Positions 10,214 through 18,690 of a stretch of DNA of 64,000 nucleotides are shown one piece after another. Under the pieces are notes generated by a model. It saw nothing but the letters and a program-made list of their open reading frames with translations. It searched no databases and was not told the DNA's origin. How positions within the stretch are numbered: position 1 is the stretch's first letter; each line of letters starts with the position of its first letter. The stretch spans positions 1-64,000 of the forward strand of contig JAICXH010000002.1 in NCBI GenBank assembly GCA_025981645.1, read 5' to 3'. A program made the translations under genes and the position numbers. The DNA comes from Burkholderiales bacterium. GTDB taxonomy: Bacteria > Pseudomonadota > Gammaproteobacteria > Burkholderiales > Casimicrobiaceae.

Positions 10214-10256
10214 CGCTATCGCCGGTCACGCCCGCGCGGAAGGTCGCCGCGCGGCG

Positions 10257-10541
10257 TCACTTCTTCTTCGGCAGCACGCCCTTGTCGCGAAGCACATCAC
10301 GGGCGATTCCCTGGCGCTGGGTCTCCGACATCTTCGGGAAGGTTTTGCGCAGTTTGATGTCCGTGTCCTCGAACGCCCGCATTGCCTGCGCCTCCTTCGC
10401 GCCGAGCTTTCGGCCGGCCGGCAGGCCGAGCACCTTCCGTATCTTGCGCTGCCGGTCGCTCGCGATGAGGCGCACGACCAGCAAGACAAGCAGCACAAGG
10501 ACGACGATGGCGCCGAGGGTGGTCCAGTTGATCGCCGACAT
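10257..10541 (-). CDS. Small single-pass membrane protein of unknown function
   Basis: A 94-residue protein with one N-terminal membrane helix (LGAIVVLVLLVLLVVRLI, about residues 9-26). A basic cytosolic or periplasmic tail follows (RKIRKVLGLPAGRKLGAKEA, ending GVLPKKK). It is plausibly a real gene: clear start, GC-rich codon pattern, and a compact gap to the tRNA gene upstream. I do not recognise the family. It converges with the GspE-like gene. Confidence 0.65.
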   Translation of the reverse strand: MSAINWTTLGAIVVLVLLVLLVVRLIASDRQRKIRKVLGLPAGRKLGAKEAQAMRAFEDTDIKLRKTFPKMSETQRQGIARDVLRDKGVLPKKK

Positions 10542-10644
10542 GGTTCAATTCCCCCCATTCGATTGCGCGTTCGGCGCGCGGTTGTCAGCCCGTGTCTTGG
10601 GTACGGCCTGTAACCCATGTGTCCGGACCGTACACTGGCCCGAT

Positions 10645-10734
10645 TGGCGGATGGGGTGGGATTCGAACCCACGGATCGCTTGCACGATCGCCGGATTTCA
10701 AGTCCGGTGCATTCAACCGCTCTGCCACCCATCC
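10645..10734 (-). tRNA. tRNA-Ser(UGA)
   Basis: A 90-nt tRNA with CCA encoded. The acceptor stem GGATGGG (10728-10734) pairs with CCCATCC (10649-10655), and the discriminator G and CCA follow at 10645-10648. The T arm holds GTGGGTTCGAATCCCAC. The anticodon TGA is at 10698-10700, in the stem-loop CCGGACTTGAAATCCGG. The long variable arm (CGATCGTGCAAGCGATCC region) marks a class II tRNA, as expected for serine. Confidence 0.95.
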
Positions 10735-10850
10735 ACGAAGGCCGCCGCCGACACGGCGCCAGAACCCGCGCGGTTTCTGCTAGTCTAACGCGCGATTGGG
10801 CCCGGTCCGGGCCAGGGTGTTGTTAGGGGCACCCCTTACACGGAGGGTAC

Positions 10851-11564
10851 ATGGATCCAAGATTGCAACCGGTGTCGATCGATCAATCGGGCGTGCCGGG
10901 TGGTCAGGTTACCGTCGACGTCCAGCATCGCGTGCTGCGCAACACGTACTGGCTGCTCGCGCTGTCGATGCTGCCGACAATCGCCGGGGCGTGGGCCGGC
11001 ATGCAGTTCAACTTCGTCAAGTTGTTTGTCGCCGCTCCGGTGATGACGCCGCTCCTGATGTTCGCGGTGATGATCGGCGCACTCTTCGCGGTGACCGCGC
11101 TGCGCAACAGCGCGTGGGGCGTTCCGGCGCTGTTCGGCTTCACGTTCATCGCGGGGCTGATGCTCGCGCCGATCCTCTCGGTTGCCGCAGGCTTTCGAAA
11201 CGGCGGCCAACTCGTCGCGTTGGCCGGAGGCATGACGGCGGCGATCTTCTTCGGCATGGCGACAATCGCGACGGTGTCCAAGCGCGATTTCTCGTTCCTC
11301 GGGAAGTTCCTGTTCGTCGGTCTGATCCTGCTGATCGTGGCCTCGCTCGCGAACCTGTTCTTCCAGGTTCCGGTGGTGACGCTCACCGTGTCGGCGATCG
11401 CCGTGCTGATCTTCTCGGCCTATCTGCTCTACGATGTGAGCAGCATCGTACGCGGTGGCGAGACGAATTACATCTCGGCGACGCTGAAGCTCTTCCTCGA
11501 CATCTACAACATCTTCATCAGCCTTTTGAACCTGCTGCTCGCCTTCTCGGGCCAGCGCGACTGA
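10851..11564 (+). CDS. Bax inhibitor-1/YccA family membrane protein
   Basis: Integral membrane protein of 237 residues with about seven hydrophobic helices. The hydrophilic N-terminus (MDPRLQPVSIDQ) is followed by helices starting at TYWLLALSMLPTIAGAWAG. The conserved end LFLDIYNIFISLLNLLLAF is the family signature. Bacterial relatives are linked to FtsH control (YccA) or Ca2+ leak (BsYetJ); which applies here is unknown. A strong ribosome site, CGGAGGG, lies just upstream. Confidence 0.88.
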   Translation: MDPRLQPVSIDQSGVPGGQVTVDVQHRVLRNTYWLLALSMLPTIAGAWAGMQFNFVKLFVAAPVMTPLLMFAVMIGALFAVTALRNSAWGVPALFGFTFIAGLMLAPILSVAAGFRNGGQLVALAGGMTAAIFFGMATIATVSKRDFSFLGKFLFVGLILLIVASLANLFFQVPVVTLTVSAIAVLIFSAYLLYDVSSIVRGGETNYISATLKLFLDIYNIFISLLNLLLAFSGQRD

Positions 11565-11588
11565 CGGCGCCGGCACACGCCTGGCGAT

Positions 11589-11615
11589 CGACGGGGCGGA
11601 TCTTCCGCCCCGTCG
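11589..11615. terminator. Strong hairpin between yccA-like gene and rlmD
   Basis: A perfect 12-bp stem (CGACGGGGCGGA) with a TCT loop lies between two convergent genes and is followed by a short T-containing stretch on the + side. A bidirectional intrinsic terminator is the natural reading. Confidence 0.6.
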
Positions 11616-11631
11616 CCGTTTCGGCCCTCGA

Positions 11632-12984
11632 TCAGCGCGTGAAGAGCGCGATCGACTCGACGTGCGCAGTGTGCGGGAACATGTTGACGATACCCGCTGC
11701 TTCGAGCGCATAGCCGCGCTGGTGGACAAGCACCGCAGCGTCGCGGGCGAGCGTTGCCGGGTTGCATGAGACGTAGACGACGCGCTGCGGCGCGCCGGCG
11801 GCGTCGCAGGCGGGAAGCGCCTTGACGAGCTCGATCGCTCCCTCGCGCGGTGGGTCGAGCAGCACCCGATCGAGCCGCCCGGCGCGCGCGACGGCTTCCT
11901 GCGCCGAGTCGAAGAGGTTGGCGCAGACGAACGCTGTCGACGTGCCGAGCCCGTTCCTGCGCGCATTCTCCAGCGCACGGGCGACGAGCGTGCGGCTGCC
12001 TTCGAAACCGGTCGCGAACGCGCCGCGGCGCGCGATCGGCAGCGTGAAGTTGCCGAGACCGCAGAAGAAATCGGCCACGTGGTCGTGTGGCTGTGGCGCG
12101 AGGAGTTGCAGCGCGCGGCGGACCAGCACGCGGTTGACGGCGGCGTTGACCTGCGTGAAGTCGGTCGGCGAGAAGGGCAGCGCGACATCGAATTCGGGCA
12201 GCGTGTACGCGAGCGCGGCCGACGGCGGATGGAAAGGGACGACGGTTTCAGGTCCGCCGGGTTGCAGCCAGAACTCGACCCCGTGCGTGTCGGCGAAGGC
12301 GACGAGCTTTGCGAGGTCGGTTTCGGACGGCGCCTCGAGAACGCGCAGCACCAGCGCGTACACGGGTTGCATGGCGCACGTCCCGGTTTGTGCGGCGCTG
12401 CGCGGCACGAGGCGCTCGCCGACGGCGATTTCGATCTGCGGCAGCCGGGCGCGGATCGACAGCGATGCGACGAGCGCGCGCAACGGTAGCAGGAGTTCGG
12501 AGAGACGCGGCGGGAGTACGTGGCACTCGCGCATGTCGGCGACATAGCGCGACCGTCGCTCGTGGAAGCCGACCAGAATGCCGCCCTTTTTCGGCACGTC
12601 GCGTACCGACAGGCGCGCACGATGGCGGTAGCCCCAGGCCGGACCCGCGATCGCCGGAAGGATCGTCGCCGGATGCACGCCGCCGATGCGCGCGAGCGCT
12701 TCCTCTAGCACACGCTGCTTTGCCGCCACCTGCAGCGGCAGGTCGGCGTGCTGCAGCGAGCAGCCGCCGCAGGTGCCGAAATGCGGGCAGCGCGGCGCGC
12801 AGCGGCCGGGGTTGGCCGAGCGCACGGCGACCATGCGCGCAACGTCGAAGCTCGACTTGTGCCGCAGGGTCTCGGTTTCGACGACCTCGCGCGGAAGCGC
12901 GCCGTCGACGAACACCACCTTGCCGCCACAACGCGCGACGCCGCGTCCGTCCTGGTCGAGCGATTCGACGGTGAGTTCGAGCAT
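11632..12984 (-). CDS. rlmD: 23S rRNA (uracil-1939-C5)-methyltransferase RlmD
   Basis: S-adenosylmethionine-dependent rRNA methyltransferase of 450 residues. It has an N-terminal TRAM domain (MLELTVESLDQDGRGVA), then the 4Fe-4S cysteines in CAPRCPHFGTCGGC. The SAM motif is ADFFCGLGNFTLPIA, and the catalytic Cys is in VYVSCNPATLARD. The ATG at 12984 is the natural start, since the TRAM domain begins immediately; the open frame upstream antisense to tsaB is not part of it. It diverges from tsaB across 57 bp. Confidence 0.95.
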   Translation of the reverse strand: MLELTVESLDQDGRGVARCGGKVVFVDGALPREVVETETLRHKSSFDVARMVAVRSANPGRCAPRCPHFGTCGGCSLQHADLPLQVAAKQRVLEEALARIGGVHPATILPAIAGPAWGYRHRARLSVRDVPKKGGILVGFHERRSRYVADMRECHVLPPRLSELLLPLRALVASLSIRARLPQIEIAVGERLVPRSAAQTGTCAMQPVYALVLRVLEAPSETDLAKLVAFADTHGVEFWLQPGGPETVVPFHPPSAALAYTLPEFDVALPFSPTDFTQVNAAVNRVLVRRALQLLAPQPHDHVADFFCGLGNFTLPIARRGAFATGFEGSRTLVARALENARRNGLGTSTAFVCANLFDSAQEAVARAGRLDRVLLDPPREGAIELVKALPACDAAGAPQRVVYVSCNPATLARDAAVLVHQRGYALEAAGIVNMFPHTAHVESIALFTR

Positions 12985-13041
12985 GATGAACGGCGCGGAT
13001 TGTACGCGCGACAGGTTCCTGCGATCGGTAGAATGCGCGGG

Positions 13042-13740
13042 ATGAAGCTGCTCGCCATCGAGGGCTCGACCGCGTGGCTCTCTGTGTGCGCCTACGACGG
13101 ACAGCCGGTCGCGACCGCGCGCGAGCGCTCGGGCGCGAACGCGTCGGAGCGGATCCTGGAGTTCGTGCAGCGCGCGCTCGCCGAGGCCCGATGGCGCCTC
13201 GACGAACTGGATGGGATCGCCTACGGCAGTGGCCCGGGCGCGTTCACCGGCTTGCGCGTGGTCTGCGGCGCCGTGCAGGGCCTCGCCCTCGGCGCCGGGC
13301 TTCCGGTCACAGGAGTGCCGAGCCTTCTCGCGATGGCGCAGGCGGCCTGGCGCCGACACGATGCAACACGCGTCGTCGCCTGTCTCGACGCGCGGATGCA
13401 CGAGGTCTATCTGGGCGCGTACCGCAGGGTCGACGGCGACTGGCTGATCGAGGTCGAGCCGACGGTCGCTCGCCCCGCAGACGTGGCTGCGCCTGCCTTG
13501 GGAACAGCCGGCTGGTTCGGGGCAGGCGACGGGTTCGCCGCCGCTCCCACACTTGCTGCGCGACTCGCACCGGCAGGAGTCGATGCTGCGATCGTTCCGG
13601 AAGCCGTCCACGTCGCCGAACTCGCGGTGCCGAAGTTCGCGGCGGGTGGCGGGCGACCGGCCGACGAGGCGCAGCCCCTCTACGTCCGCCATCGCGTCGC
13701 GCTCACCGAAGCCGAGCGCGCCGCCGGCGCGCGGCTGTAG
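13042..13740 (+). CDS. tsaB: tRNA threonylcarbamoyladenosine biosynthesis protein TsaB
   Basis: Partner of TsaD in making t6A37 on ANN-decoding tRNAs; 232 residues. It is an ASKHA-fold protein with KLLAIEGSTAWLSVCAYDG at the start and the signature YGSGPGAFTGLRVV. The C-terminal half is less conserved, as usual. Start ATG at 13042. It is followed 8 bp later by rimI and then a family 4 uracil-DNA glycosylase, a common betaproteobacterial operon. Confidence 0.94.
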   Translation: MKLLAIEGSTAWLSVCAYDGQPVATARERSGANASERILEFVQRALAEARWRLDELDGIAYGSGPGAFTGLRVVCGAVQGLALGAGLPVTGVPSLLAMAQAAWRRHDATRVVACLDARMHEVYLGAYRRVDGDWLIEVEPTVARPADVAAPALGTAGWFGAGDGFAAAPTLAARLAPAGVDAAIVPEAVHVAELAVPKFAAGGGRPADEAQPLYVRHRVALTEAERAAGARL

Positions 13741-13748
13741 GTGACGCC

Positions 13749-14294
13749 GTGGCAACCGTTCTTTCGAACGCCACCGCCGTGCGTGTCCTCTGGCGCCCGC
13801 TCACTGCCGACGACGTCGAGACGGTCGCCGCGCTCGAGGCGCGCATCCACGCCGCAGCGTGGACGGCAGGCAACTTCCACGACGCCATTCGTGCCGGCTA
13901 TGCCGCGCGCGTGGGCACGCGCGGCGGGCGCATCGTCGCGTATGGCGTGCTGATGCTGGGCCCCGGCGAAGCGCAGTTGCTCAACCTGTCCGTTGCTCCG
14001 GAAGCGCGGCGCGAAGGACTGGGGCGCATGCTCCTCGCGCAGTTCATCGAGACTGCCGAGCATTTCGCCGCGGAACAGATATTCCTCGAGGTGCGGGTCG
14101 GAAACGCGCCGGCGATCACGCTGTATGAGCACGAAGGATTCGTCGCGGTCGCGCGGCGTGCGAGCTATTACCCGCCGTCACCCGGAGGCGAGCGCGAGGA
14201 TGCGTTGGTGATGCGCCGTTCCCTGGGGCGCCTGCGTGTGGCCGCTCGCGCGGCTGCGGGCGGGACCGACAGCGGCGATCCGGCGGCGCCCTGA
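13749..14294 (+). CDS. rimI: Ribosomal protein S18 alanine N-acetyltransferase RimI
   Basis: GNAT acetyltransferase, 181 residues with the GTG at 13749; another in-frame GTG at 13779 directly precedes the conserved domain. The acetyl-CoA binding loop is VAPEARREGLGRMLL, and the C-terminal substrate region is VRVGNAPAITLYEHEGF. The tail after about residue 150 is Arg/Ala-rich and longer than most RimI proteins. Position between tsaB and udg fits the usual operon. The target, the N-terminus of S18, is inferred from the family. Confidence 0.9.
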   Translation: MATVLSNATAVRVLWRPLTADDVETVAALEARIHAAAWTAGNFHDAIRAGYAARVGTRGGRIVAYGVLMLGPGEAQLLNLSVAPEARREGLGRMLLAQFIETAEHFAAEQIFLEVRVGNAPAITLYEHEGFVAVARRASYYPPSPGGEREDALVMRRSLGRLRVAARAAAGGTDSGDPAAP

Positions 14295-14298
14295 CGCG

Positions 14299-15033
14299 AT
14301 GATCGAGCGTCCCGAGCTGTTGCGCGAGATGGGCATCGCGCCGCTATGGCGGCTTCGGCGCCGCCGCGCGCCGGTTCCCGCGGCGTCACCGTCACCGGCC
14401 GGGCCGTCTGCGCCGGGAGCTCGGGAGACCGATGCGCGCGCGGCGCGGATCGCCTCACTGGAGTTCGACGCGCTCGCGCCGGACATCGAAGCCTGCACGG
14501 CGTGTCCGCTCTGTCGCACGCGTCATCGAACGGTCCCGGGGGTCGGCGACGCGCATGCGCGCTGGCTGTTCGTCGGCGAGGCCCCAGGCGCCGACGAGGA
14601 TGCGAAGGGGGAACCTTTCGTTGGCCGCGCCGGGCGGCTACTCGACAACATGCTCGCAGCGCTCGGACTCGCGCGTGGCCGCGACGTCTATATCGCGAAC
14701 GTGGTGAAGTGCCGTCCGCCCGGCAATCGGACGCCGGCGCCGCTCGAGGTTGCTGCGTGTCTCCCCTACCTCGATCGCCAGGTCGCGCTGATCGCGCCGG
14801 CGCTGATCGTCGCGCTCGGCAAGATCGCCGCGGCAGCGCTCACCGGCACGGAACAGTCGGTCGGCGCGATGCGCGGTCGTGTCCATCGCTACCGCGGCGT
14901 CGCGATGGTTGTCACCTATCACCCGGCCTACCTTTTGAGGAGCCCAACCGAGAAGGCCAGGGCCTGGGAAGACCTGCTGTTCGCGCGCCGAACGCTCGTC
15001 GAGCAGCACGCCGCGCCTGCCATCCGGGGTTGA
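14299..15033 (+). CDS. udg: Family 4 uracil-DNA glycosylase
   Basis: Fe-S uracil-DNA glycosylase (also described as a phage SPO1 polymerase-related domain), 244 residues. Cluster cysteines lie in CTACPLC, in [13 protein letters not shown] and in the following AACLPYL. Catalytic motifs are GEAPGADED and the late YHPAYLLR. The N-terminal 60 residues are Pro/Ala-rich and variable. The start at 14299 sits 4 bp after the rimI stop, so it probably belongs to the tsaB-rimI-udg operon. Confidence 0.93.
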   Translation: MIERPELLREMGIAPLWRLRRRRAPVPAASPSPAGPSAPGARETDARAARIASLEFDALAPDIEACTACPLCRTRHRTVPGVGDAHARWLFVGEAPGADEDAKGEPFVGRAGRLLDNMLAALGLARGRDVYIANVVKCRPPGNRTPAPLEVAACLPYLDRQVALIAPALIVALGKIAAAALTGTEQSVGAMRGRVHRYRGVAMVVTYHPAYLLRSPTEKARAWEDLLFARRTLVEQHAAPAIRG

Positions 15034-15140
15034 GCGGAGATCCGCTTCCCCGGCGTGGCGCTCGCTCTTGCGCCTGGGGCGACGAGGCCGCATATTCCGC
15101 TTTGGCCGGAATCAGCGTCCGGCGTTCACGGGGGAAATCG

Positions 15141-15791
15141 ATGTTAAGAAAGCTCGGCGTGCTGCTCGCGGTCGTCGCGACCGTGTCACTTTCGGGGTGC
15201 GGCTACAACACGCTGCAGACGCAGGACGAGGCGATCAAGGCCGCGTGGTCGGAGGTGCTCAACCAGTACCAGCGACGTACCGACCTGGTTCCCAATCTCG
15301 TCAACACCGTCAAGGGTTATGCGGCGCAGGAGCAGACGGTGCTCACCGAGGTCACAAACGCGCGCGCGAGCGTCGGGTCGATCAAGGCGACGCCGGAGCT
15401 CGTCAACGATCCGGCCGCGTTCCAGAAGTTCATCCAGGCGCAGAACCAGCTCCAGGGTGCGCTGTCGCGCCTGCTGGCGGTGTCGGAGAACTACCCACAG
15501 TTGAAGTCGGACGCGCTGTTCCGTGACCTTCTGTCACAGCTCGAAGGCACCGAGAATCGGATCACCGTCGCACGCAATCGGTACATTCAGGCGGTGCAGG
15601 CATACAACACGACGGTGCGGCAGTTTCCGACCAATCTGACCGCGATGGTGTTCAAGATGGGCACGAAGGCGAACTTCACCGTCGCCGATGAGGCCGCCGT
15701 CAGCACGCCGCCGAAGGTTGATTTCGCCAAGCCGGCACCTGCATTGCCCGCGCCTGCCGCACCGGCACCGGCGGCTCCGGCAGGCAAGTAG
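15141..15791 (+). CDS. lemA: LemA family lipoprotein
   Basis: 216 residues. A lipoprotein signal (LLAVVATVSLSGC) places Cys20 at the membrane anchor. The conserved helical core reads YQRRTDLVPNLVNTVKGYA and VARNRYIQAVQAYNT. A Pro/Ala-rich tail (about residues 190-216) is low complexity. LemA proteins are paired with TPM-domain membrane proteins in many bacteria; two such genes follow directly. Biochemical role is not established. Confidence 0.92.
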   Translation: MLRKLGVLLAVVATVSLSGCGYNTLQTQDEAIKAAWSEVLNQYQRRTDLVPNLVNTVKGYAAQEQTVLTEVTNARASVGSIKATPELVNDPAAFQKFIQAQNQLQGALSRLLAVSENYPQLKSDALFRDLLSQLEGTENRITVARNRYIQAVQAYNTTVRQFPTNLTAMVFKMGTKANFTVADEAAVSTPPKVDFAKPAPALPAPAAPAPAAPAGK

Positions 15792-15819
15792 CGCGACGTT
15801 GCGCATTGCGCCCGAGCTG

Positions 15820-16782
15820 ATGCGACCGCCTCGCGGACCGGGCGCGCGAACGCTGACCGTGCTGCCGAAGCGGATCGCGGCGTCGATCGTCGCGGTCATC
15901 GCGCTCGTCGCGTCGGTGCTCGCGGCGGCACAACCGGCTTCGCTGGCCGGGTCGGCAGCGCCGGCGGCGGTGCCGGCCCTGACGGCGCGGGTCACTGATC
16001 TCACCGGCACGCTTTCGCAGGGCGAGCAGCAGGCGCTCGACGCCAAGCTCGCTGCCTGGGAGCGCGCGAGCGGCAACCAGCTCGTCGTGCTGCTCGTACC
16101 GACCACCAAGCCCGAGCCGATCGAGGCGTACTCGATCCGCGTCGCGGAAGCGTGGAAGATCGGCCAGAAGGGACGCGACAACGGGGCGATCTTCCTCATC
16201 GCAAAGAACGACCACCGGATGCGCATCGAGGTCGGCTACGGCCTCGAAGGCGTGCTCACCGACGTCACCTCGCACCGGATCATCGACGAGACCGTGACGC
16301 CGCTGTTCCGCGAAGGCAAGTTCGCCGCGGGAATCGATGCCGGGGTCGACCGGATCATCGCGGTGGTGAACTCGGGTCAGCCGTTGCCGGCGGCGAGTCA
16401 GGCGCGGCCGGCTCATGGCAAGAACGGCATCGATCTGCAGTCGCTGCTCGTGCTGCTTTTCGTCATCGTGCCGGTGATCGGCTCGTTCCTGTCGCGGATC
16501 TTCGGCCGCGCGCTCGGCTCGACGGTCGGCGGTGGCGTCATCGGTGTCGGCGCCTGGCTCGTCGCCGGGTCGATTGCGATCGGCCTCGGCGCCGGAGTGA
16601 TCGCCTTTCTCGTCATGCTGCTGTTCGGTGCGGCGGGCGGTCTTGGCCGCAGCGGTGGCATGTGGATCCCGATGGGTGGAGGTTTCGGTGGGGGCGGTTT
16701 CGGCGGCGGTGGGTTCGGCGGCGGCGGGTTCTCGGGCGGTGGCGGGAGCTTCGGCGGTGGCGGCGCATCGGGGAGCTGGTAG
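15820..16782 (+). CDS. TPM-domain membrane protein (YgcG type)
   Basis: 320 residues. N-terminal signal or anchor helix (RIAASIVAVIALVASVLAAA), then a TPM domain at about residues 60-190 (VTDLTGTLSQGEQQALDAKL, with RIEVGYGLEGVLTD and a conserved RG/D pattern). Two hydrophobic helices follow, and the tail is Gly-rich (repeated GGGGFGGG ending GGGGASGSW), the YgcG signature. The start at 15820 places the charged residues just before the signal helix. It follows lemA by 28 bp. Some TPM proteins show phosphatase activity; function here is uncertain. Confidence 0.88.
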   Translation: MRPPRGPGARTLTVLPKRIAASIVAVIALVASVLAAAQPASLAGSAAPAAVPALTARVTDLTGTLSQGEQQALDAKLAAWERASGNQLVVLLVPTTKPEPIEAYSIRVAEAWKIGQKGRDNGAIFLIAKNDHRMRIEVGYGLEGVLTDVTSHRIIDETVTPLFREGKFAAGIDAGVDRIIAVVNSGQPLPAASQARPAHGKNGIDLQSLLVLLFVIVPVIGSFLSRIFGRALGSTVGGGVIGVGAWLVAGSIAIGLGAGVIAFLVMLLFGAAGGLGRSGGMWIPMGGGFGGGGFGGGGFGGGGFSGGGGSFGGGGASGSW

Positions 16783-16785
16783 AAC

Positions 16786-17295
16786 GTGACCCATCGCTCG
16801 CTGACGCGGCGCCTGCTCGCACACATCGCGACCGATCACCTGTCGGTGCGCCGCGCCTTTCCGCGCGCAGCCCTCGGCCGAATCGAGGAGGCGATCGCCG
16901 CCGGCGAGCGCCTGCATCGCGCGCAGATCTGCTTTGCCGTCGAGGCGGCGCTGCACCCGGCGCACGTGCTGCGCCGGCTCACGCCGCGCGAACGTGCGCT
17001 CGAGGCGTTCGGGCTGCTGCGGGTCTGGGATACCGAGGAAAACGCCGGCGTACTGATCTACCTGCTGCTCGCCGACCGCGACATCGAGATCGTCGCCGAT
17101 CGCGGCGCGGCGCGCGCCGCCGGGCCGCACGCGTTCGAACCGATCGCCGCGCACATGGAGGAGGCCTTCGCCGGCGCGCACTTTGTCGACGGCGTTGTCG
17201 CCGGGATCGGCGAGCTGTCGGCGCTGCTCGCACGGCACTTCCCGCGCCTCGCCGACGGGCCGAACGAGCTTCCCGACCGCGCCGTCGTGCTGTAG
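16786..17295 (+). CDS. Second TPM-domain protein, cytosolic type
   Basis: 169 residues from a GTG start, 3 bp after the preceding gene. It has no signal peptide or membrane helix. The domain retains ALGRIEEAIAAGERLHRAQI and VLIYLLLADRDIEIVADRG, matching the second TPM protein that commonly follows lemA and ygcG. Full LemA-TPM-TPM order suggests a joint envelope function. Exact role is unknown. Confidence 0.82.
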   Translation: MTHRSLTRRLLAHIATDHLSVRRAFPRAALGRIEEAIAAGERLHRAQICFAVEAALHPAHVLRRLTPRERALEAFGLLRVWDTEENAGVLIYLLLADRDIEIVADRGAARAAGPHAFEPIAAHMEEAFAGAHFVDGVVAGIGELSALLARHFPRLADGPNELPDRAVVL

Positions 17296-17299
17296 CGCG

Positions 17300-18580
17300 T
17301 CAGTCCGACGTCGCGGTGCCTGGCTTGTCGGTGCCCATCAGGCGCATCGAGTCGTGCTCGGACTGGTTGTAGCGGTGGCGCCAGATCACGAGCAGCATCG
17401 CGATCGAGATGAACGCGCCGAACAGCATGATTGCGATGTTGATCGGCAGGCCGCCGCGCAACATCAGCGCGTACATGCCGACGGTGACGAGGATGCCGAG
17501 GTTCTCGTTGAAGTTCTGCACGGCGATCGAGTGACCGGCCCCCATCAGCACGTGGCCGCGGTGCTGGAGGAGCGCGTTCATCGGCACCACGAAGAAGCCG
17601 GTGCACGCACCGATCGCGACGAGCAGCACGATGGCGAGCGACAGCTTGGTGACGAGCACGATCCCCATCAGGATGATTCCAACGGCGAAGCCGACCGGCA
17701 GTACCGCGACGGACCGGCGCAGGGTGACGAAACCGGCCGCGAGCATCGTTCCCACCGCCGCACCGACGAGCACCGCCCCCTGCAGGAACGTCGATTGCGA
17801 AAGTGAGAGCGCGAGCGAGTTCGCCGACCAGTCGATGACGATGAACTGCATCGTCGCGGCGGCGCCCCAGAACAGCGTCGTCGTGGCGAGCGTGATCTGC
17901 CCGAGGCGGTCGCGCCAGAGGAGCACGACGCAGTGCGAGAATTCGCGCACGAGGTAGAGCGGATTCACGCTTGGCGCGCGGTGGTCGACTCCGGTATCCG
18001 GGATGAACCAGTTGACGGTCGCCGCGACGAGGTAGAGCCCCATGATCACCGCAATCGCCGCCTGTGGCGCAGTGTTGATCGGCAGGTCGATCAGCGGGAG
18101 GTCGATGCCGAGCAGGCGCATCGACACCCGCGGCGTGATTAGCGCGCCGCCGAGGAGCACGCCGAGGATGATCGACGCGACCGTCGTGCCCTCCATCCAT
18201 CCGTTCGCGACCACCAGCTTCTCCGGAGGGAGCAACTCGGTCAGGATCCCGTATTTCGCCGGCGAGTAGGCGGCGGCGCCGAGACCGACCAGCGCGTACG
18301 ACAGCAGCGGGTGGACGTAGAACAGCATCAGCGCGCAGCCGGCGAACTTGATGGCGTTGGTGATCAGCATGACGCGGCCCTTTGCCATCGAATCGGCGAA
18401 GGATCCGACGACCGGAGCGAACACGACGTACGACACCACGAAGCACTGCTTCAGCGCCGGCGTCATCCAGTGCGGCTGGTCGAGATCGCGCAGGAGCGCG
18501 ATGGCTGCGATGAGCAGCGCGTTGTCGGCGAGCGACGAGAAAAACTGCGCCGCAATGATGGTGTAGAAGCCGCGTTTCAT
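17300..18580 (-). CDS. lplT: Lysophospholipid transporter LplT (MFS)
   Basis: Inner-membrane major facilitator of 426 residues with about 12 helices. It returns lysophospholipids to the cytoplasm for re-acylation. Recognisable start GFYTIIAAQFFSSLADNALLI and loop AAYSPAKYGILTELLPPEKLVVANGW are family signatures. In some genomes it is fused or adjacent to aas; no acyltransferase gene is in this window. It converges with the TPM gene and diverges from alr. Confidence 0.91.
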   Translation of the reverse strand: MKRGFYTIIAAQFFSSLADNALLIAAIALLRDLDQPHWMTPALKQCFVVSYVVFAPVVGSFADSMAKGRVMLITNAIKFAGCALMLFYVHPLLSYALVGLGAAAYSPAKYGILTELLPPEKLVVANGWMEGTTVASIILGVLLGGALITPRVSMRLLGIDLPLIDLPINTAPQAAIAVIMGLYLVAATVNWFIPDTGVDHRAPSVNPLYLVREFSHCVVLLWRDRLGQITLATTTLFWGAAATMQFIVIDWSANSLALSLSQSTFLQGAVLVGAAVGTMLAAGFVTLRRSVAVLPVGFAVGIILMGIVLVTKLSLAIVLLVAIGACTGFFVVPMNALLQHRGHVLMGAGHSIAVQNFNENLGILVTVGMYALMLRGGLPINIAIMLFGAFISIAMLLVIWRHRYNQSEHDSMRLMGTDKPGTATSD

Positions 18581-18690
18581 GAACTCGATGGGGCGGCGCC
18601 CGGCATCGGCTGCGGGCTCACCGGAGGGGCTTGGCGTCTATAATGCGGGCACGGCGCGCGGCCCGCGCTTTATACCATGACTGCGTCCGC

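Noticed and set aside
10799..10836. Palindromes GGCCCGG-T-CCGGGCC and AGGGG-CA-CCCCT before the Bax-inhibitor-like gene
   Set aside because: Short GC palindromes with tiny loops occur by chance in such DNA; no regulator or promoter relation could be shown.
12985..13755. N-terminal extension of RlmD into the tsaB region
   Set aside because: The TRAM domain starts at the ATG at 12984, and upstream codons are antisense to tsaB.
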